Notes under the pieces: generated by a model
The model's input: the letters and a program-made list of their open reading frames with translations, nothing else
What the model was told of the DNA's origin: nothing
Databases searched by the model: none
Assembly (NCBI GenBank): GCA_963841845.1
Contig: CAWJEG010000007.1
Location: forward strand, 1 to 64,000
Length of the DNA stretch: 64,000 nucleotides
Direction: 5' to 3'
Source of the DNA: CAVVGZ01 sp963841845
Lineage (GTDB): Bacteria > Chloroflexota > Anaerolineae > Anaerolineales > Anaerolineaceae
Translations under genes and position numbers: made by a program
In this document: one piece after another, positions 35,402 to 44,596 of the stretch
Numbering within the stretch: the first letter of the stretch is position 1
How the letters are laid out: each line of letters starts with the position of its first letter

Positions 35402-36877
35402 CTAATCCCGCCGAATTTCCTGAACAAGAATTTTTTGATAATCATAAACCCGCACCAGCATGGGGCTTTCACCGATTGCGTGGGTTGCACAGCCCATGCA
35501 GGGATCATAGCTGCGGAAAGCCATCTCAATCCGGTTTAGAATGCCTTCAGTTAAAGGCTGATTGGGTTGGATTAAATCCCTGGCCGCTTTCTTGATTGAC
35601 ATATCCATTGCCGCATAATTGTTGGTGGTCCCCACAATCAAGTTCACATGTTCCATTAAGCCATTTTCATCCGTTACATAATGGTGGGTCAAAGTCCCGC
35701 GGGGAGCCTCAACAATTCCTACTCCTTCAGTTGGTGTTTGTGTAGGGAGTGTGCGGATTACACTTCCAAGAATTTCCGGATCATCGATTAATTCTAAAGC
35801 CCGTTCACAAGCATAAAGTAGTTCAATCAAGCGCGCCCAGTGAGTCGCCAGGGTTGAATATACAGGTTTCCCGCCAAGAGTGTCAAAAAACCGTTCATAT
35901 TCAATTTGTGCAAGCGGAGTCGCCATACCATCTGAGGCATTGATCCTGCCAAGAGGGCCAGCCTGGTATACACCACTATCAACTCCATCTACCAATCCCT
36001 TCCAGCCAACCTTTTTTAAGTACGGAAATTTCAGGTAGGACCAGGGCTCAATATGCTCTGCAATAACATCCAGGTATTCCTCGGGGGAATACTTTACAAA
36101 TTCTTTCCCGGATGGATCAACAACCCTTACCTTCCCATCGTAGAAATTGACCTTATTGTTCTCATCCACCATTCCCATATAGTATGTTTTTTGGGAAAAA
36201 GTATCACTCAAGATCATATCCATATAGACCTTGTTCTTTAATACGATGTCCTCAAACAGGTTCAGGGTAAATTTGGCAGTCTCAAGTGATTTCAGGGTGA
36301 TGTCCCGGATGGTCTGCTGTTCCTGGCTGGTGATAGGTTTGCTCACCCCCCCAATCACGGCGCCAACAGAATGGATATATCTCCCCCCGATGATAGCAGT
36401 GATGGTGTGGTTGTCCTTTAGCAGCTGCATCACCTGGGAACCGATTTCCCTTCCTACTTTCTTCACAACGCCAATGATGTTACGGTCCGCCCTGGATGCA
36501 TCAGGTCCAACAATAAAATCCGGCCCGCCCAAAACATAAAAATGGGTAGCATGGTCGGCAATAAAAAAAGCAGAGTACATTAATTCGCGAAGTTTCCTGG
36601 CAGTCGGGGGAGGTTCCACATGATAAACTGCATCTCCTGCCTTCGCAGCCGCAATATGATGTGCGATCGGGCAGACCCCGCAGATGCGCTGGGTAATGCG
36701 CGGCATTTCCTCTACTGGCCGGTTTTCACAAAATTTTTCAAAACCTCGCAGCTCCGGGATGACCATATAGGCATTTTCAAGACCGCCGGTATCATTAAGA
36801 AACAAATCAATTCTGCCATGACCTTCAAGTCGCGTAATCGGATCTATGGATATCTTTTTATATTGGATGTCTTTCAT
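35402..36877 (-). CDS. mvhA: [NiFe]-hydrogenase large subunit (MvhA-like, group 3)
   Basis: 491 aa. Both nickel-binding motifs are present: the N-terminal RICGVCPIAHH (L1) and the C-terminal DPCMGCATH (L2), each with two Cys, none replaced by selenocysteine. There is no long tail after L2 requiring special processing beyond the usual (about 20 residues follow DPCMGC). It resembles the F420-non-reducing (Mvh) hydrogenases that feed HdrA. It oxidises H2 with the small subunit encoded just upstream, 27 bases away. Confidence 0.93.
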   Translation of the reverse strand: MKDIQYKKISIDPITRLEGHGRIDLFLNDTGGLENAYMVIPELRGFEKFCENRPVEEMPRITQRICGVCPIAHHIAAAKAGDAVYHVEPPPTARKLRELMYSAFFIADHATHFYVLGGPDFIVGPDASRADRNIIGVVKKVGREIGSQVMQLLKDNHTITAIIGGRYIHSVGAVIGGVSKPITSQEQQTIRDITLKSLETAKFTLNLFEDIVLKNKVYMDMILSDTFSQKTYYMGMVDENNKVNFYDGKVRVVDPSGKEFVKYSPEEYLDVIAEHIEPWSYLKFPYLKKVGWKGLVDGVDSGVYQAGPLGRINASDGMATPLAQIEYERFFDTLGGKPVYSTLATHWARLIELLYACERALELIDDPEILGSVIRTLPTQTPTEGVGIVEAPRGTLTHHYVTDENGLMEHVNLIVGTTNNYAAMDMSIKKAARDLIQPNQPLTEGILNRIEMAFRSYDPCMGCATHAIGESPMLVRVYDYQKILVQEIRRD

Positions 36878-36904
36878 GGGGTTTCCATTCAGATTTTTAA
36901 ACCA

Positions 36905-37882
36905 TTAAGATTTGACCCTGGAATATTTCAATTCATTCAGAATTGAATCGGCAAGGCTGAAGCGGTAAAAAGTTCCAACAGGATCAACAATCGAGTCCAG
37001 GGTTTGATTGATTTGATCAGGATTTTCCGTATCGATGAGAGCTGCAACTGCGCTCAGGAGTTTAGCCCCTTGATCGACCACCCCTTCCGGTGCACCGTAA
37101 CATCCACGGCAGGGCATATTGGCATTCAAACAGGGCAGCCCGCAGCCAGCGCGTGTCACTGGCCCACAGCAGATCACACCCTGGGCCAAAAAACAAATAT
37201 CTGGGTCCATCAGGACTTCATGCGGACGCTTAAATTCCTTGATGCGGACCTCATTGTCCCCCTTTTTCCGGGGACAGACATCACATGTCGTTTTTTCATC
37301 GACTCCGATTACAGAAGACATTTCGGGCAAATCGCCTGCCAGGACCAACTGCAGCACTTTCCAAACCTGGTCAGCAACCGGCGGACATCCGGGCATGAAA
37401 TAATCCACAGCAGTAACCTGGGCAAGTGTTCTAACCCGCGTGCAAAGTGCGGGAATTTCTATCTCACCCTCAGGAATGTGGGTTATTTGTTGGGGACGGG
37501 TACCCCGTGTCTCATCCAACGAAGGCGTTGTGTAATACACCCTCTGGATGATCGCTTCAGCATCACAGAGATTCACCAGACCGGGGATTCCTCCGTGGTT
37601 GGCGCATGCTCCAAATGCTACTAACTTTTTGGATTTCTGCCGTAAAAGAAGGGCAAGTTGTTCATTTTCCTGGTTGCAGATTGCACCATTAAAAAAACAG
37701 ATGTCAATCTCCTGGTCCTGCATGGCTTTTACATCGGAATATTTAAAATCTAAAATTGCTGGCCAGAACAGGATCTCAACCTGATCAGCAAAATCGATGA
37801 GGTTCATACCCAATTCGGTAATGGTAATTTCACACCCGCCACAACTGCCAGCCCAATAGAACGCTACTTTGTTTTTATTCAT
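36905..37882 (-). CDS. mvhG: [NiFe]-hydrogenase small subunit (MvhG-like)
   Basis: 325 aa. Begins with the proximal-cluster motif WAGSCGGCEIT and carries further Cys in FGACANHGGIPG, PGCPPVADQVWKV, and ARAGCGLPC-type CGPVTRAGCGLPCLNANMPC segments, as in Mvh small subunits with three [4Fe-4S] clusters. No Tat signal, so it is cytoplasmic, as expected for a bifurcating complex. Its ATG at 37882 abuts the previous gene's stop, so it is translationally coupled to the HdrC/MvhD protein. Confidence 0.9.
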   Translation of the reverse strand: MNKNKVAFYWAGSCGGCEITITELGMNLIDFADQVEILFWPAILDFKYSDVKAMQDQEIDICFFNGAICNQENEQLALLLRQKSKKLVAFGACANHGGIPGLVNLCDAEAIIQRVYYTTPSLDETRGTRPQQITHIPEGEIEIPALCTRVRTLAQVTAVDYFMPGCPPVADQVWKVLQLVLAGDLPEMSSVIGVDEKTTCDVCPRKKGDNEVRIKEFKRPHEVLMDPDICFLAQGVICCGPVTRAGCGLPCLNANMPCRGCYGAPEGVVDQGAKLLSAVAALIDTENPDQINQTLDSIVDPVGTFYRFSLADSILNELKYSRVKS

Positions 37883-38839
37883 CTAACTCTCCTTCCGCAG
37901 GAGCATTGAATTCAGCATTGCATCAATCTCAACCCGGATGCGTCCCCGATCCTGGGTTCCGATTTGAACAAACCGTACCGGTTCTCCAGCGACATCCATC
38001 TGGCCAAACATGCGGTTGAGGGTTGCCATTTTGCAGGAACCAATTGTCGTACCGTGCATATAATGGCACTCACCAGGTTTACAGCCACAAACCATGACCC
38101 CGTCATAGCCCCGCCCGAGAGCCATTAATGCCATTTGCGGGTCGATGCGGCCTGAGCATGGGATATGAATCACTTTCACCGGATCAGGGTAACTCTCCAG
38201 GATGGATAAATCGCTTTCCGCTCTGAGGCACCAATCACAAATAAAGATTGCCAGTGATGGTGTTGTATTTGTGGGTATGGATTTTATTTGTGAGGTGATT
38301 TCCTGATTACTGACACCGTTACGGGCTATTGCACCGCTAGGGCATGCTGAAACACAAATGCCACAGCCCATACAACGGGTTCCATCCACTGTCGAAAACC
38401 GGTCCGAACTGCCATTGAATCCTTTTTCAAAAAGGGATGGGGCTCCATAAGGACAGGCCATTACGCAGATTCCGCATCCCGAACACAATCCTTCATCCAC
38501 ATTGACAACTTCCAACGGGGATGAATACCCCGCCTCTACTGCAAGCTGCTTTACTGCTACAATGAGCTTGGAGATATGAATTTGCTGCGGGCAAGCCGGA
38601 TAGCAGAGATCACATTGGGAACACATCCAGGTGGTTGGATCCCGGAAAGCCTCGGTTTGCCTATCCAGCATGACCATTTTTAGCAGCCGGCGTGGATTAT
38701 ATTCAGCTTCTACTTTTTGCTGAATCATGCATTTGCTGACACAAGTGCCGCATGCATAACATGCATCCAGGTTTTCGCCTCCAGGCATCGCCCTCACTTT
38801 ATCCGAAAATCGGTTTACCAATTCGCTATGCGGGTTCAT
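37883..38839 (-). CDS. HdrC-ferredoxin-MvhD fusion protein
   Basis: 318 aa from the ATG at 38839, which has AGGTGG seven bases upstream; a GTG two codons earlier would also work. Three modules: an HdrC-like N-terminus with CYACGTCVSKC and CSQCDLCYPACP; two ferredoxin clusters CSGCGICVMACP and CMGCGICVSACP; and a C-terminal MvhD domain (FICDWCLRAESDL, IHIPCSGRIDPQ, VCGCKPGECHYMHG). Normally HdrC and MvhD are separate or MvhD joins HdrA; here this protein carries a second MvhD besides that on HdrA. It overlaps the end of HdrA by 14 bases. It should bridge hydrogenase and HdrA; no HdrB gene follows. Confidence 0.85.
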   Translation of the reverse strand: MNPHSELVNRFSDKVRAMPGGENLDACYACGTCVSKCMIQQKVEAEYNPRRLLKMVMLDRQTEAFRDPTTWMCSQCDLCYPACPQQIHISKLIVAVKQLAVEAGYSSPLEVVNVDEGLCSGCGICVMACPYGAPSLFEKGFNGSSDRFSTVDGTRCMGCGICVSACPSGAIARNGVSNQEITSQIKSIPTNTTPSLAIFICDWCLRAESDLSILESYPDPVKVIHIPCSGRIDPQMALMALGRGYDGVMVCGCKPGECHYMHGTTIGSCKMATLNRMFGQMDVAGEPVRFVQIGTQDRGRIRVEIDAMLNSMLLRKES

Positions 38840-41352
38840 GCTCACCCACCTTGCCTATCATCGCCAATTCGAACTTGCTGGAAAATTCCATTGCCTCGAC
38901 AATCTCCGGGAGGGATCTCATCTTGTGGGCGCGCTGTTCCATGATGGGGCTCAACCGGATAATTTCATCTTTTAGATCTTCCTTGGAGAGGCTATTCAAC
39001 AGCGCTTGCATTTCATTAAGGGTACGGGCATATTTATCGCCTTCTGCCGCACTGATCCACTCTACACGGAATCGACCGGCAGTCATCCCTAATTTTCCAA
39101 AGAGATGTTCCAACCTTTCTGCACGGGAGGCACCGACCAGCTGACCGGTAATGTAATGGCAGTCTTGCGGGTGGCAGCCGGAATATAGCACACCGCCTGC
39201 ACCCAGCCGGAATGCCTCGAAAATGAAATCTGGGTCCATGCGGGCCGAACACATCACCCGCAAACCCCGTTCGTTCGATGAATATTCGAAATGGCTGGTA
39301 CCTGCCAGGTCTGCACCACCATAGGAGCACCAGTGGCAGCGGAATGCCAGGATTTTTTCTTCCGGTTTTTCTGCAAGGAGTGCATGCAGTTGGGCGAGGA
39401 TCTGGGCATCTGTATAGTGCAGCTGGGTAATGGCATTATGGGGGCATTCCGCCACACAACCTCCACAACCATGACATTTCGCAGTGATGACGTGCGCAGG
39501 TTTCCCGGTCTCCAATTCGATGGCACCATATGGACAGGAGCGGAAACATAAACCACATTTTTTCCCATCAGCGCTGACGCAGCGTTCAGCCCAAACATAG
39601 GCAACGGTAGGTTCAATCTCCCATTCATCAGAATGGAGAATACGTCCTGCGCGGGAAGCTGCCGCCGATCCCTGGGCGACACTTGCGGGTATATCTTTTA
39701 CACCCTGGCATGCCCCGGCAAAAAATATGCCGTCAGTTGGGCTGTCCATGGGACGCAGCTTGGGGTGGTACTCCATATACCATCCGCCAGGGCTCTGAGC
39801 AACATTTAATACCGAGCTCATCGTATCCACATCAGGTTGGGGTACAGCAGCCTGGTTAAGCATCACCATGTCATATTCCCGCTCGATGACACTCCCCAGG
39901 GCAATATCCTCTGACGAGACGAAAAGGTTGTGTGTCACGGGGTCTTCGGTAATCAAACCAGGTCTTCCCTGGATGAATTTGATCCCCATCTTCCGCGCTC
40001 GATCATAAAACTCCTCATACCCTTTGGAAGGGCGTACGGATATCCATATAGTAAACCGTAATATCTGCGTCCGGATACATCTGTTTCAACAGGACCGCGT
40101 TTTTTATCGAGTACATGCAGCAAAAGTTGCTGCATCCGGGGTTATATCTTTTATCACGCGAACCAACACAATTGATAAAGGCAATTTGTTTTGGATTGGT
40201 GGAATCGCTGGGACGAATAAGGTTCCCGTGAGTAGGTCCAGCAGAATTATTCAGCCGCTCCATCTCCATACTGGTTATTACATTCGGAAACCGCCCGTAG
40301 CCATATTCTTCCATTACACTGGGATCAAAATGACTAAAACCGGTCGCAACAACAACCGCTCCAATCTCTTCCCAAACCAGTTTATCCTCCATGGAAAAAT
40401 CAATTGCATTGAGATTTCCACAGGCATCCACACATTTGTAACAGTGAATGCAGGCATCCATGTCAATATTGTATATAAGTGGAACCGACTGGCTCATAGG
40501 GACATAAGCCGCTTTGCGGGGTGCGAGATTCATCTCAAAATAATTGGGAACCTCAATCGGGCAGGCGCTGGCACATTCGCCGCATCCGTTACAGCGATCC
40601 GCGATAACATATTTAGATTTTTCGCGCAGAAGGATATTGAAATTACCAACAAATCCATCTACACGCTCAACTTCTGTGAAAGTCCGTATATCAATATTGG
40701 GGTGACGCGCCGCGTCAACCATCTTGGGGGCAAGAATTCAAATACTGCAGTCCATTGTTGGAAAGGTCTTATTAAGTTGAGCCATCACCCCGCCAATGGT
40801 AGGTTCCTTTTCCACAAGGATGGTTTTTATTCCCTGGTCAGCCAGATCCAGGGCGCAGCTTATTCCCGCCACTCCGCCGCCAATCACCATTGCTTTATTT
40901 GTAACCGGCACCTTGATCATTTCCAAAGGCTGGAGAAAGCTTGCTTTTGCAACTGCGGCAGCGGTGAGATCTTTGGCTTTTCTCAAAGCACCCACAGGAT
41001 CATGACCATGTGCCCAGGTGCATTGTTCACGAATATTTGCCATTTCCATCAAGAATGGATTGAGCCCTGCCTCCTCAACAGCAGCACGAAAAGTGGGCTC
41101 ATGCATCCTGACCGAGCAGGCCGAAACAACCACCCGGTTCAAATTATGCTTTTTGATTTCCTCTTTTATCAGGCGCTGCCCGCTGTCTGCACAGGCGTAG
41201 AGGGTATCAGTTGCCCGGACTACTCCCGGCAAACCGGTAGCATACTCTGCCACTGTCTTTGGATCAATTACACCCGCAATATTGGAACCGCAATGGCAAA
41301 TGTATACGCCGATGCGGAGTTCTTCATTTTCATTCTTTAGATTCGCTTGCAC
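38826..41352 (-). CDS. hdrA: HdrA-MvhD fusion with an in-frame UGA (candidate selenocysteine) and one frameshift
   Basis: Read as one gene: GTG start at 41352 (AGGAGG six bases upstream), TGA at 40740-40738 as residue 205, and removal of one extra base near 40026-40032 gives 841 residues. N-terminal FAD domain (VIGGGVAGISCALDLADQG), conserved TFPTMDCSI-U-ILAPKM, ferredoxin pairs CNGCGECASACP and CIHCYKCVDAC, NPGCSNFCCMYSIKNA, then after the frameshift YEEFYDRA, CGLCFRSCP, CHGCGGCVAECP and a C-terminal MvhD domain (RCHWCSYGGADLAGT, GCHPQDCHY). HdrA is the FAD subunit that bifurcates electrons. The UGA replaces the second Cys of DCxxC, followed by a SECIS-like hairpin. The frameshift could be an assembly error or real damage. 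Confidence 0.82.
40701..40720 (-). promoter_or_regulatory. Candidate bacterial SECIS hairpin in hdrA
   Basis: Minus strand GGTTGACGCGGCGCGTCACC, starting 17 bases after the in-frame TGA (40740-40738). Folding gives GGU paired with ACC, one bulged U, a five-base stem GACGC/GCGUC and the apical loop GGC. This matches the E. coli fdhF SECIS design (GGU, bulged U, stem, loop starting GG, then ACC) needed for SelB binding, with a stem two pairs longer. Confidence 0.75.
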
Positions 41353-41384
41353 AGGTTTCCTCCTACAATCTTTCAGCCAGTAAA

Positions 41385-41882
41385 CTATGAACGTGAACCA
41401 ACAACCTCTTCGATAACCAGCTTTCGGCGGGCTTTCTGTGCCCTTTGGTCAGATGTGACCAATTCCAATGCATCCTTCGGGCAATACTTCACACATTGCG
41501 GGCCTTCTTCAATATCCTCACAATGATCACATATTTCTGCCAGACGGGTGAGAGGGTTGATTGAAATTGCACCGAAATCACAGGCTTCGATACACCATGC
41601 ACAGCCATCACATTTATTGTCTTCAACGCGAATCTTGCCGCTGAGGTCATCCTGCCTCAAGGCGGACCGTGTGCAGGCAATCACACATGGAGCATTTTCG
41701 CAGGTGCGGCAGGCCACGGCTGTGATAAGAATCTCGTGCGCTCTTACTACCCGAATACGGGATCGATATGTGTTAAATTCCCCGGTTTTTGTATAGGAGC
41801 AAACATATTCACAAACCTGGCAGCCAATACATTTTTCCGGATCACATGCAATATATTTATATTTGGATGTTGTTGTCGCCAT
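41385..41882 (-). CDS. Ferredoxin-type [4Fe-4S] protein, AOR partner
   Basis: 165 aa with four ferredoxin-like cluster motifs in the DmsB/HycB arrangement: CIGCQVCEYVCS, CRTCENAPCVIAC, CDGCAWCIEACD and CDHCEDIEEGPQCVKYCP. It is the standard small Fe-S electron-transfer subunit of AOR-type and Bam-type complexes. It lies between AOR and HdrA, 86 and 32 bases away, and should carry electrons between them. Confidence 0.87.
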   Translation of the reverse strand: MATTTSKYKYIACDPEKCIGCQVCEYVCSYTKTGEFNTYRSRIRVVRAHEILITAVACRTCENAPCVIACTRSALRQDDLSGKIRVEDNKCDGCAWCIEACDFGAISINPLTRLAEICDHCEDIEEGPQCVKYCPKDALELVTSDQRAQKARRKLVIEEVVGSRS

Positions 41883-41968
41883 TTGTTATCCTCGTCCTTT
41901 ACACACCAATCTCTGCCGCAATATCTTCCATACCAAGATCAGCCAGCAGCTGTTTCGGAAGCTTACCC

Positions 41969-43807
41969 TCATAATGTCCAGCCTTTGGCCATGTAGTATA
42001 TTTTTTTGAGGTACTTTAATTCTTCTTCTGTCACGAAAGTGTTGGCGGAAGCGCCCTCTTTGAAACCCTCATTTTTCCAGCGGTACGGGAGTTGGTCATC
42101 CTTCTCCGTCCAACCCTCCCGGATATTAAAAGCCTTTTTTATGGTATGAGCATGGATGCCGATTTTCTCAACATCATCATAGGCAAAGTCCCACCCGGTA
42201 GTGGCGTTGATTAATTTTGCAATTGCAGGCCAGGCTCCCACCCGGTCGGCATTTCCTGTAAAACTTCTGCGGATGAATTTGCACAGCGGCAGTGTATCAT
42301 AAACTGCTGCGTATACTTCTGTACTGCTGGCGACTTTTCCCCGGTTTTCATCAACTGTAAAACGGTCAACTTTTATATTCAAGTCAGGATCAGAACCTTT
42401 TATATCCGGATCATAAGCAGCCGAACGATTATGGCAGCCGCCGCGTGTACCCGCTGCCAGTCCTAAAGCAAATGTTTTCAAGGCTCTTGCGTCATATCCG
42501 GGACTTTCCAATCCTTTGATATGCATTGCCCATTTAGTTGTATCTGTTCCGCGCTGCTCATCAATTTTTTTCGATGCCCTGCGGACCCCTAGAGCAAGTA
42601 AATCACCAATTCCTTCCCGGTTAACCATCATTTCGGCAAGAGTTACCGCTTCCTCTTCTCTGCCAAAGTATGGTTCAAACCCGTCTGGATATTTTTTGCA
42701 TGCAAAATCTTCCTTCTTGAAAATCCCGCGTTCAAATGTTTCCATAGTCCAGGCTATGGTAACCCCCATGCTCATCGCATCCAATCCATGCTCGTCTGCT
42801 ACATCTACTAACTTAATGACCCCTTTTAAATCACCAATACCAAGGTTCGAGCCGACTGCCTGTAAGCTTTCATACTCAATTCCGGTCATCGACCCGGCAA
42901 ATGGACCATCCTGGACGAGCGACATTTGTTCACAGGCAATAGGGCATTGCGCACAGGCAATAGTCTTTACTTTATATGTCTCATGGAGGGTTTCACCGCT
43001 AATGGCTTCGGCATTCTCAAAAACACCTTGCTGGTAATTGCGTGTGGGCAGCAATCCCAATTTATTCATATTCAAAACGTTAGTGGATGTTCCAAGAATG
43101 CGGTATTTGGAGGTGTCCGGACCTTGAGCTGATTGTATGATATCGTATGACATCTGCATGAGTGTTTTTGGATCAGCAACAGAAACCCCGTTTGTTCCCC
43201 TAACCGATAGGGCTTTGAGCTTTTTTGAGCCCCAAACCGCCCCATGCCCGGTTCTCCCGGCCTGGCGGCCATCATTGGTTACACATGCAAACAGAACCTG
43301 ATTTTCTCCACCCAGGCCGATTGTTGCAGAGCGTACCTGGTCATCTCCCAATTCATCCCGGATGGCTTCTTCCGTATCAAAATTTGTTTTGCCTAATAAG
43401 TGGTCTGCGTTTCTGAATTCAACCCGCTGATCATCTACAAATACATTTACCCAATCATTGCTGCTTTCATGGATAACGATTCCGTCCCAACAGGCACGTT
43501 TTAATGCAATTGCAAACCAGCTGCCCGATAGGCTGTCCCCGATGAATCCAGTTAAAGGTGATTTGGAAGCCATACCAAATTTTCCCCCAACCGGAACAGG
43601 TGTCCCTGCAAAAATGCCATTTGCAATACAAATTGGATTTCCGGGCGAAAGCGCATCACAGCCTACTTCAATGTTTTCCCAGCATAGCCGGGTTGCCATG
43701 GAAACGCCGCCGATATAGGTTTTATACCAGGTTTCTGGTTTTGTTTCCGGCCAATACTTCCTGCTTTTCAGGTCAATGTGAAGGATTTTACCGCTATAGC
43801 CGTGCAT
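41969..43807 (-). CDS. Aldehyde:ferredoxin oxidoreductase family protein (tungsten/molybdenum)
   Basis: 612 aa from the ATG at 43807, ten bases after AGGAGG; a TTG three codons earlier sits too close to it. Family features: N-terminal GYSGKILHIDLKS, GIFAGTPVPVGGKFGM and SPLTGFIGDSLSG, the pterin-binding core, a [4Fe-4S] motif CAQCPIACEQ and a C-terminal domain with RGGCHNRSA. AORs interconvert carboxylates and aldehydes using a tungstopterin or molybdopterin; the related BamB reduces benzoyl-CoA, so the substrate is open. A MoaD-like gene lies upstream and HdrA downstream in the same operon. Confidence 0.9.
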   Translation of the reverse strand: MHGYSGKILHIDLKSRKYWPETKPETWYKTYIGGVSMATRLCWENIEVGCDALSPGNPICIANGIFAGTPVPVGGKFGMASKSPLTGFIGDSLSGSWFAIALKRACWDGIVIHESSNDWVNVFVDDQRVEFRNADHLLGKTNFDTEEAIRDELGDDQVRSATIGLGGENQVLFACVTNDGRQAGRTGHGAVWGSKKLKALSVRGTNGVSVADPKTLMQMSYDIIQSAQGPDTSKYRILGTSTNVLNMNKLGLLPTRNYQQGVFENAEAISGETLHETYKVKTIACAQCPIACEQMSLVQDGPFAGSMTGIEYESLQAVGSNLGIGDLKGVIKLVDVADEHGLDAMSMGVTIAWTMETFERGIFKKEDFACKKYPDGFEPYFGREEEAVTLAEMMVNREGIGDLLALGVRRASKKIDEQRGTDTTKWAMHIKGLESPGYDARALKTFALGLAAGTRGGCHNRSAAYDPDIKGSDPDLNIKVDRFTVDENRGKVASSTEVYAAVYDTLPLCKFIRRSFTGNADRVGAWPAIAKLINATTGWDFAYDDVEKIGIHAHTIKKAFNIREGWTEKDDQLPYRWKNEGFKEGASANTFVTEEELKYLKKIYYMAKGWTL

Positions 43808-43900
43808 AACGTACAAACCTCCTTTAATAAGTGTTTCGTGTTGGATTAAGTATCCATTCTATCGAGCAAATATTGGATCATATTGATTTTCAATCCTGGA

Positions 43901-44188
43901 TTATCCACCAGCCAGAACAGACATTAAGATCAGATTATCACCATCTTCGGGTAAGTTATCCATTTCATCTTCCTGGACCATATGTTCTCCATTACGATTG
44001 AACATATTGGATCCAAAAAGTTCCAATCCATCCGGTGAAATCACCTGCCCAACCAGGGCAGGATACATCTGTGCAATTATTTTTATTATTTCTCTGTAGG
44101 ATGTGCCAGGTTCAATATTAAGTTGAATTTCTTTCTGCCGGGTCAGGATCCTTGAATGCCCAATAAAATCAACTTTAATCGTATCCAT
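43901..44188 (-). CDS. MoaD/ThiS-like sulfur carrier protein
   Basis: 95 aa from the ATG at 44188, with GGAGTGG upstream. Beta-grasp fold protein ending in Gly-Gly, the site of thiocarboxylation; residues TIKVDFIGHSRILT and the acidic DNLPEDGDNLILMSVLAGG tail fit AOR-associated MoaD homologues. It supplies sulfur for the pterin dithiolene that binds tungsten or molybdenum in AOR. First gene of the operon, 93 bases ahead of AOR. Confidence 0.85.
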   Translation of the reverse strand: MDTIKVDFIGHSRILTRQKEIQLNIEPGTSYREIIKIIAQMYPALVGQVISPDGLELFGSNMFNRNGEHMVQEDEMDNLPEDGDNLILMSVLAGG

Positions 44189-44194
44189 GAGCAA

Positions 44195-44596
44195 TAATCC
44201 ACTCCCAAATAACAGGCAAATAAAAAAGCCAGTGTATATTATATAAAGTATACAGTTGCGTTATCAATATGTATTATATCGTAACCGGGATTGCATTTTG
44301 TAACTATTTTGGGAACATTAAATCACAATTTTTTGGGATTGCCCGATTTTGAATTTTCCATATTTTTTTAATCAGTGGATGTTGTTAATTTAATAAAAAT
44401 CCGTAATAATGGGCAACCATTAAGTCAACGGAACAGTTTTCTCATGGACTGATATAATCATTTTAAGTGGTGTCATCCTGTTGCAGCAGGTAAAAGCATA
44501 ATTTCTTTATTCAAACACCACCATAATGTGGCCCTTGCGGCCAGGATTGATCACTCCGAAATTGTTGAATTTTTCCTACTGAGGGAGGCAATTTCA
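44195..44596. other. Divergent promoter region between MoaD-AOR operon and beta-helix gene
   Basis: About 400 AT-rich bases. They contain the leftward promoter at 44238-44267 and a rightward TATAAT at 44453-44458 (weak -35) for the beta-helix gene, plus the Shine-Dalgarno GGGAGG at 44583-44588. Nothing else was recognised. Confidence 0.5.
44238..44267 (-). promoter_or_regulatory. Promoter of the MoaD-AOR-Hdr-hydrogenase operon
   Basis: Minus strand: -35 TTGATA (44262-44267), an 18-base spacer and perfect -10 TATAAT (44238-44243), 49 bases before the MoaD ATG. Confidence 0.72.

Noticed and set aside
35402..36877. Selenocysteine in the hydrogenase large subunit
   Set aside because: Both nickel-binding motifs read with Cys and the frame is continuous to its stop.
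40015..40040. Programmed +1 frameshift in hdrA
   Set aside because: There is no slippery codon pair or stimulatory stem like those of prfB. A one-base insertion or assembly error is simpler.
40024..41340. Long plus-strand ORF of 438 codons opposite hdrA
   Set aside because: Its residues show no family features, whereas the minus strand encodes conserved HdrA motifs and a strong ribosome-binding site. It is an antisense shadow.
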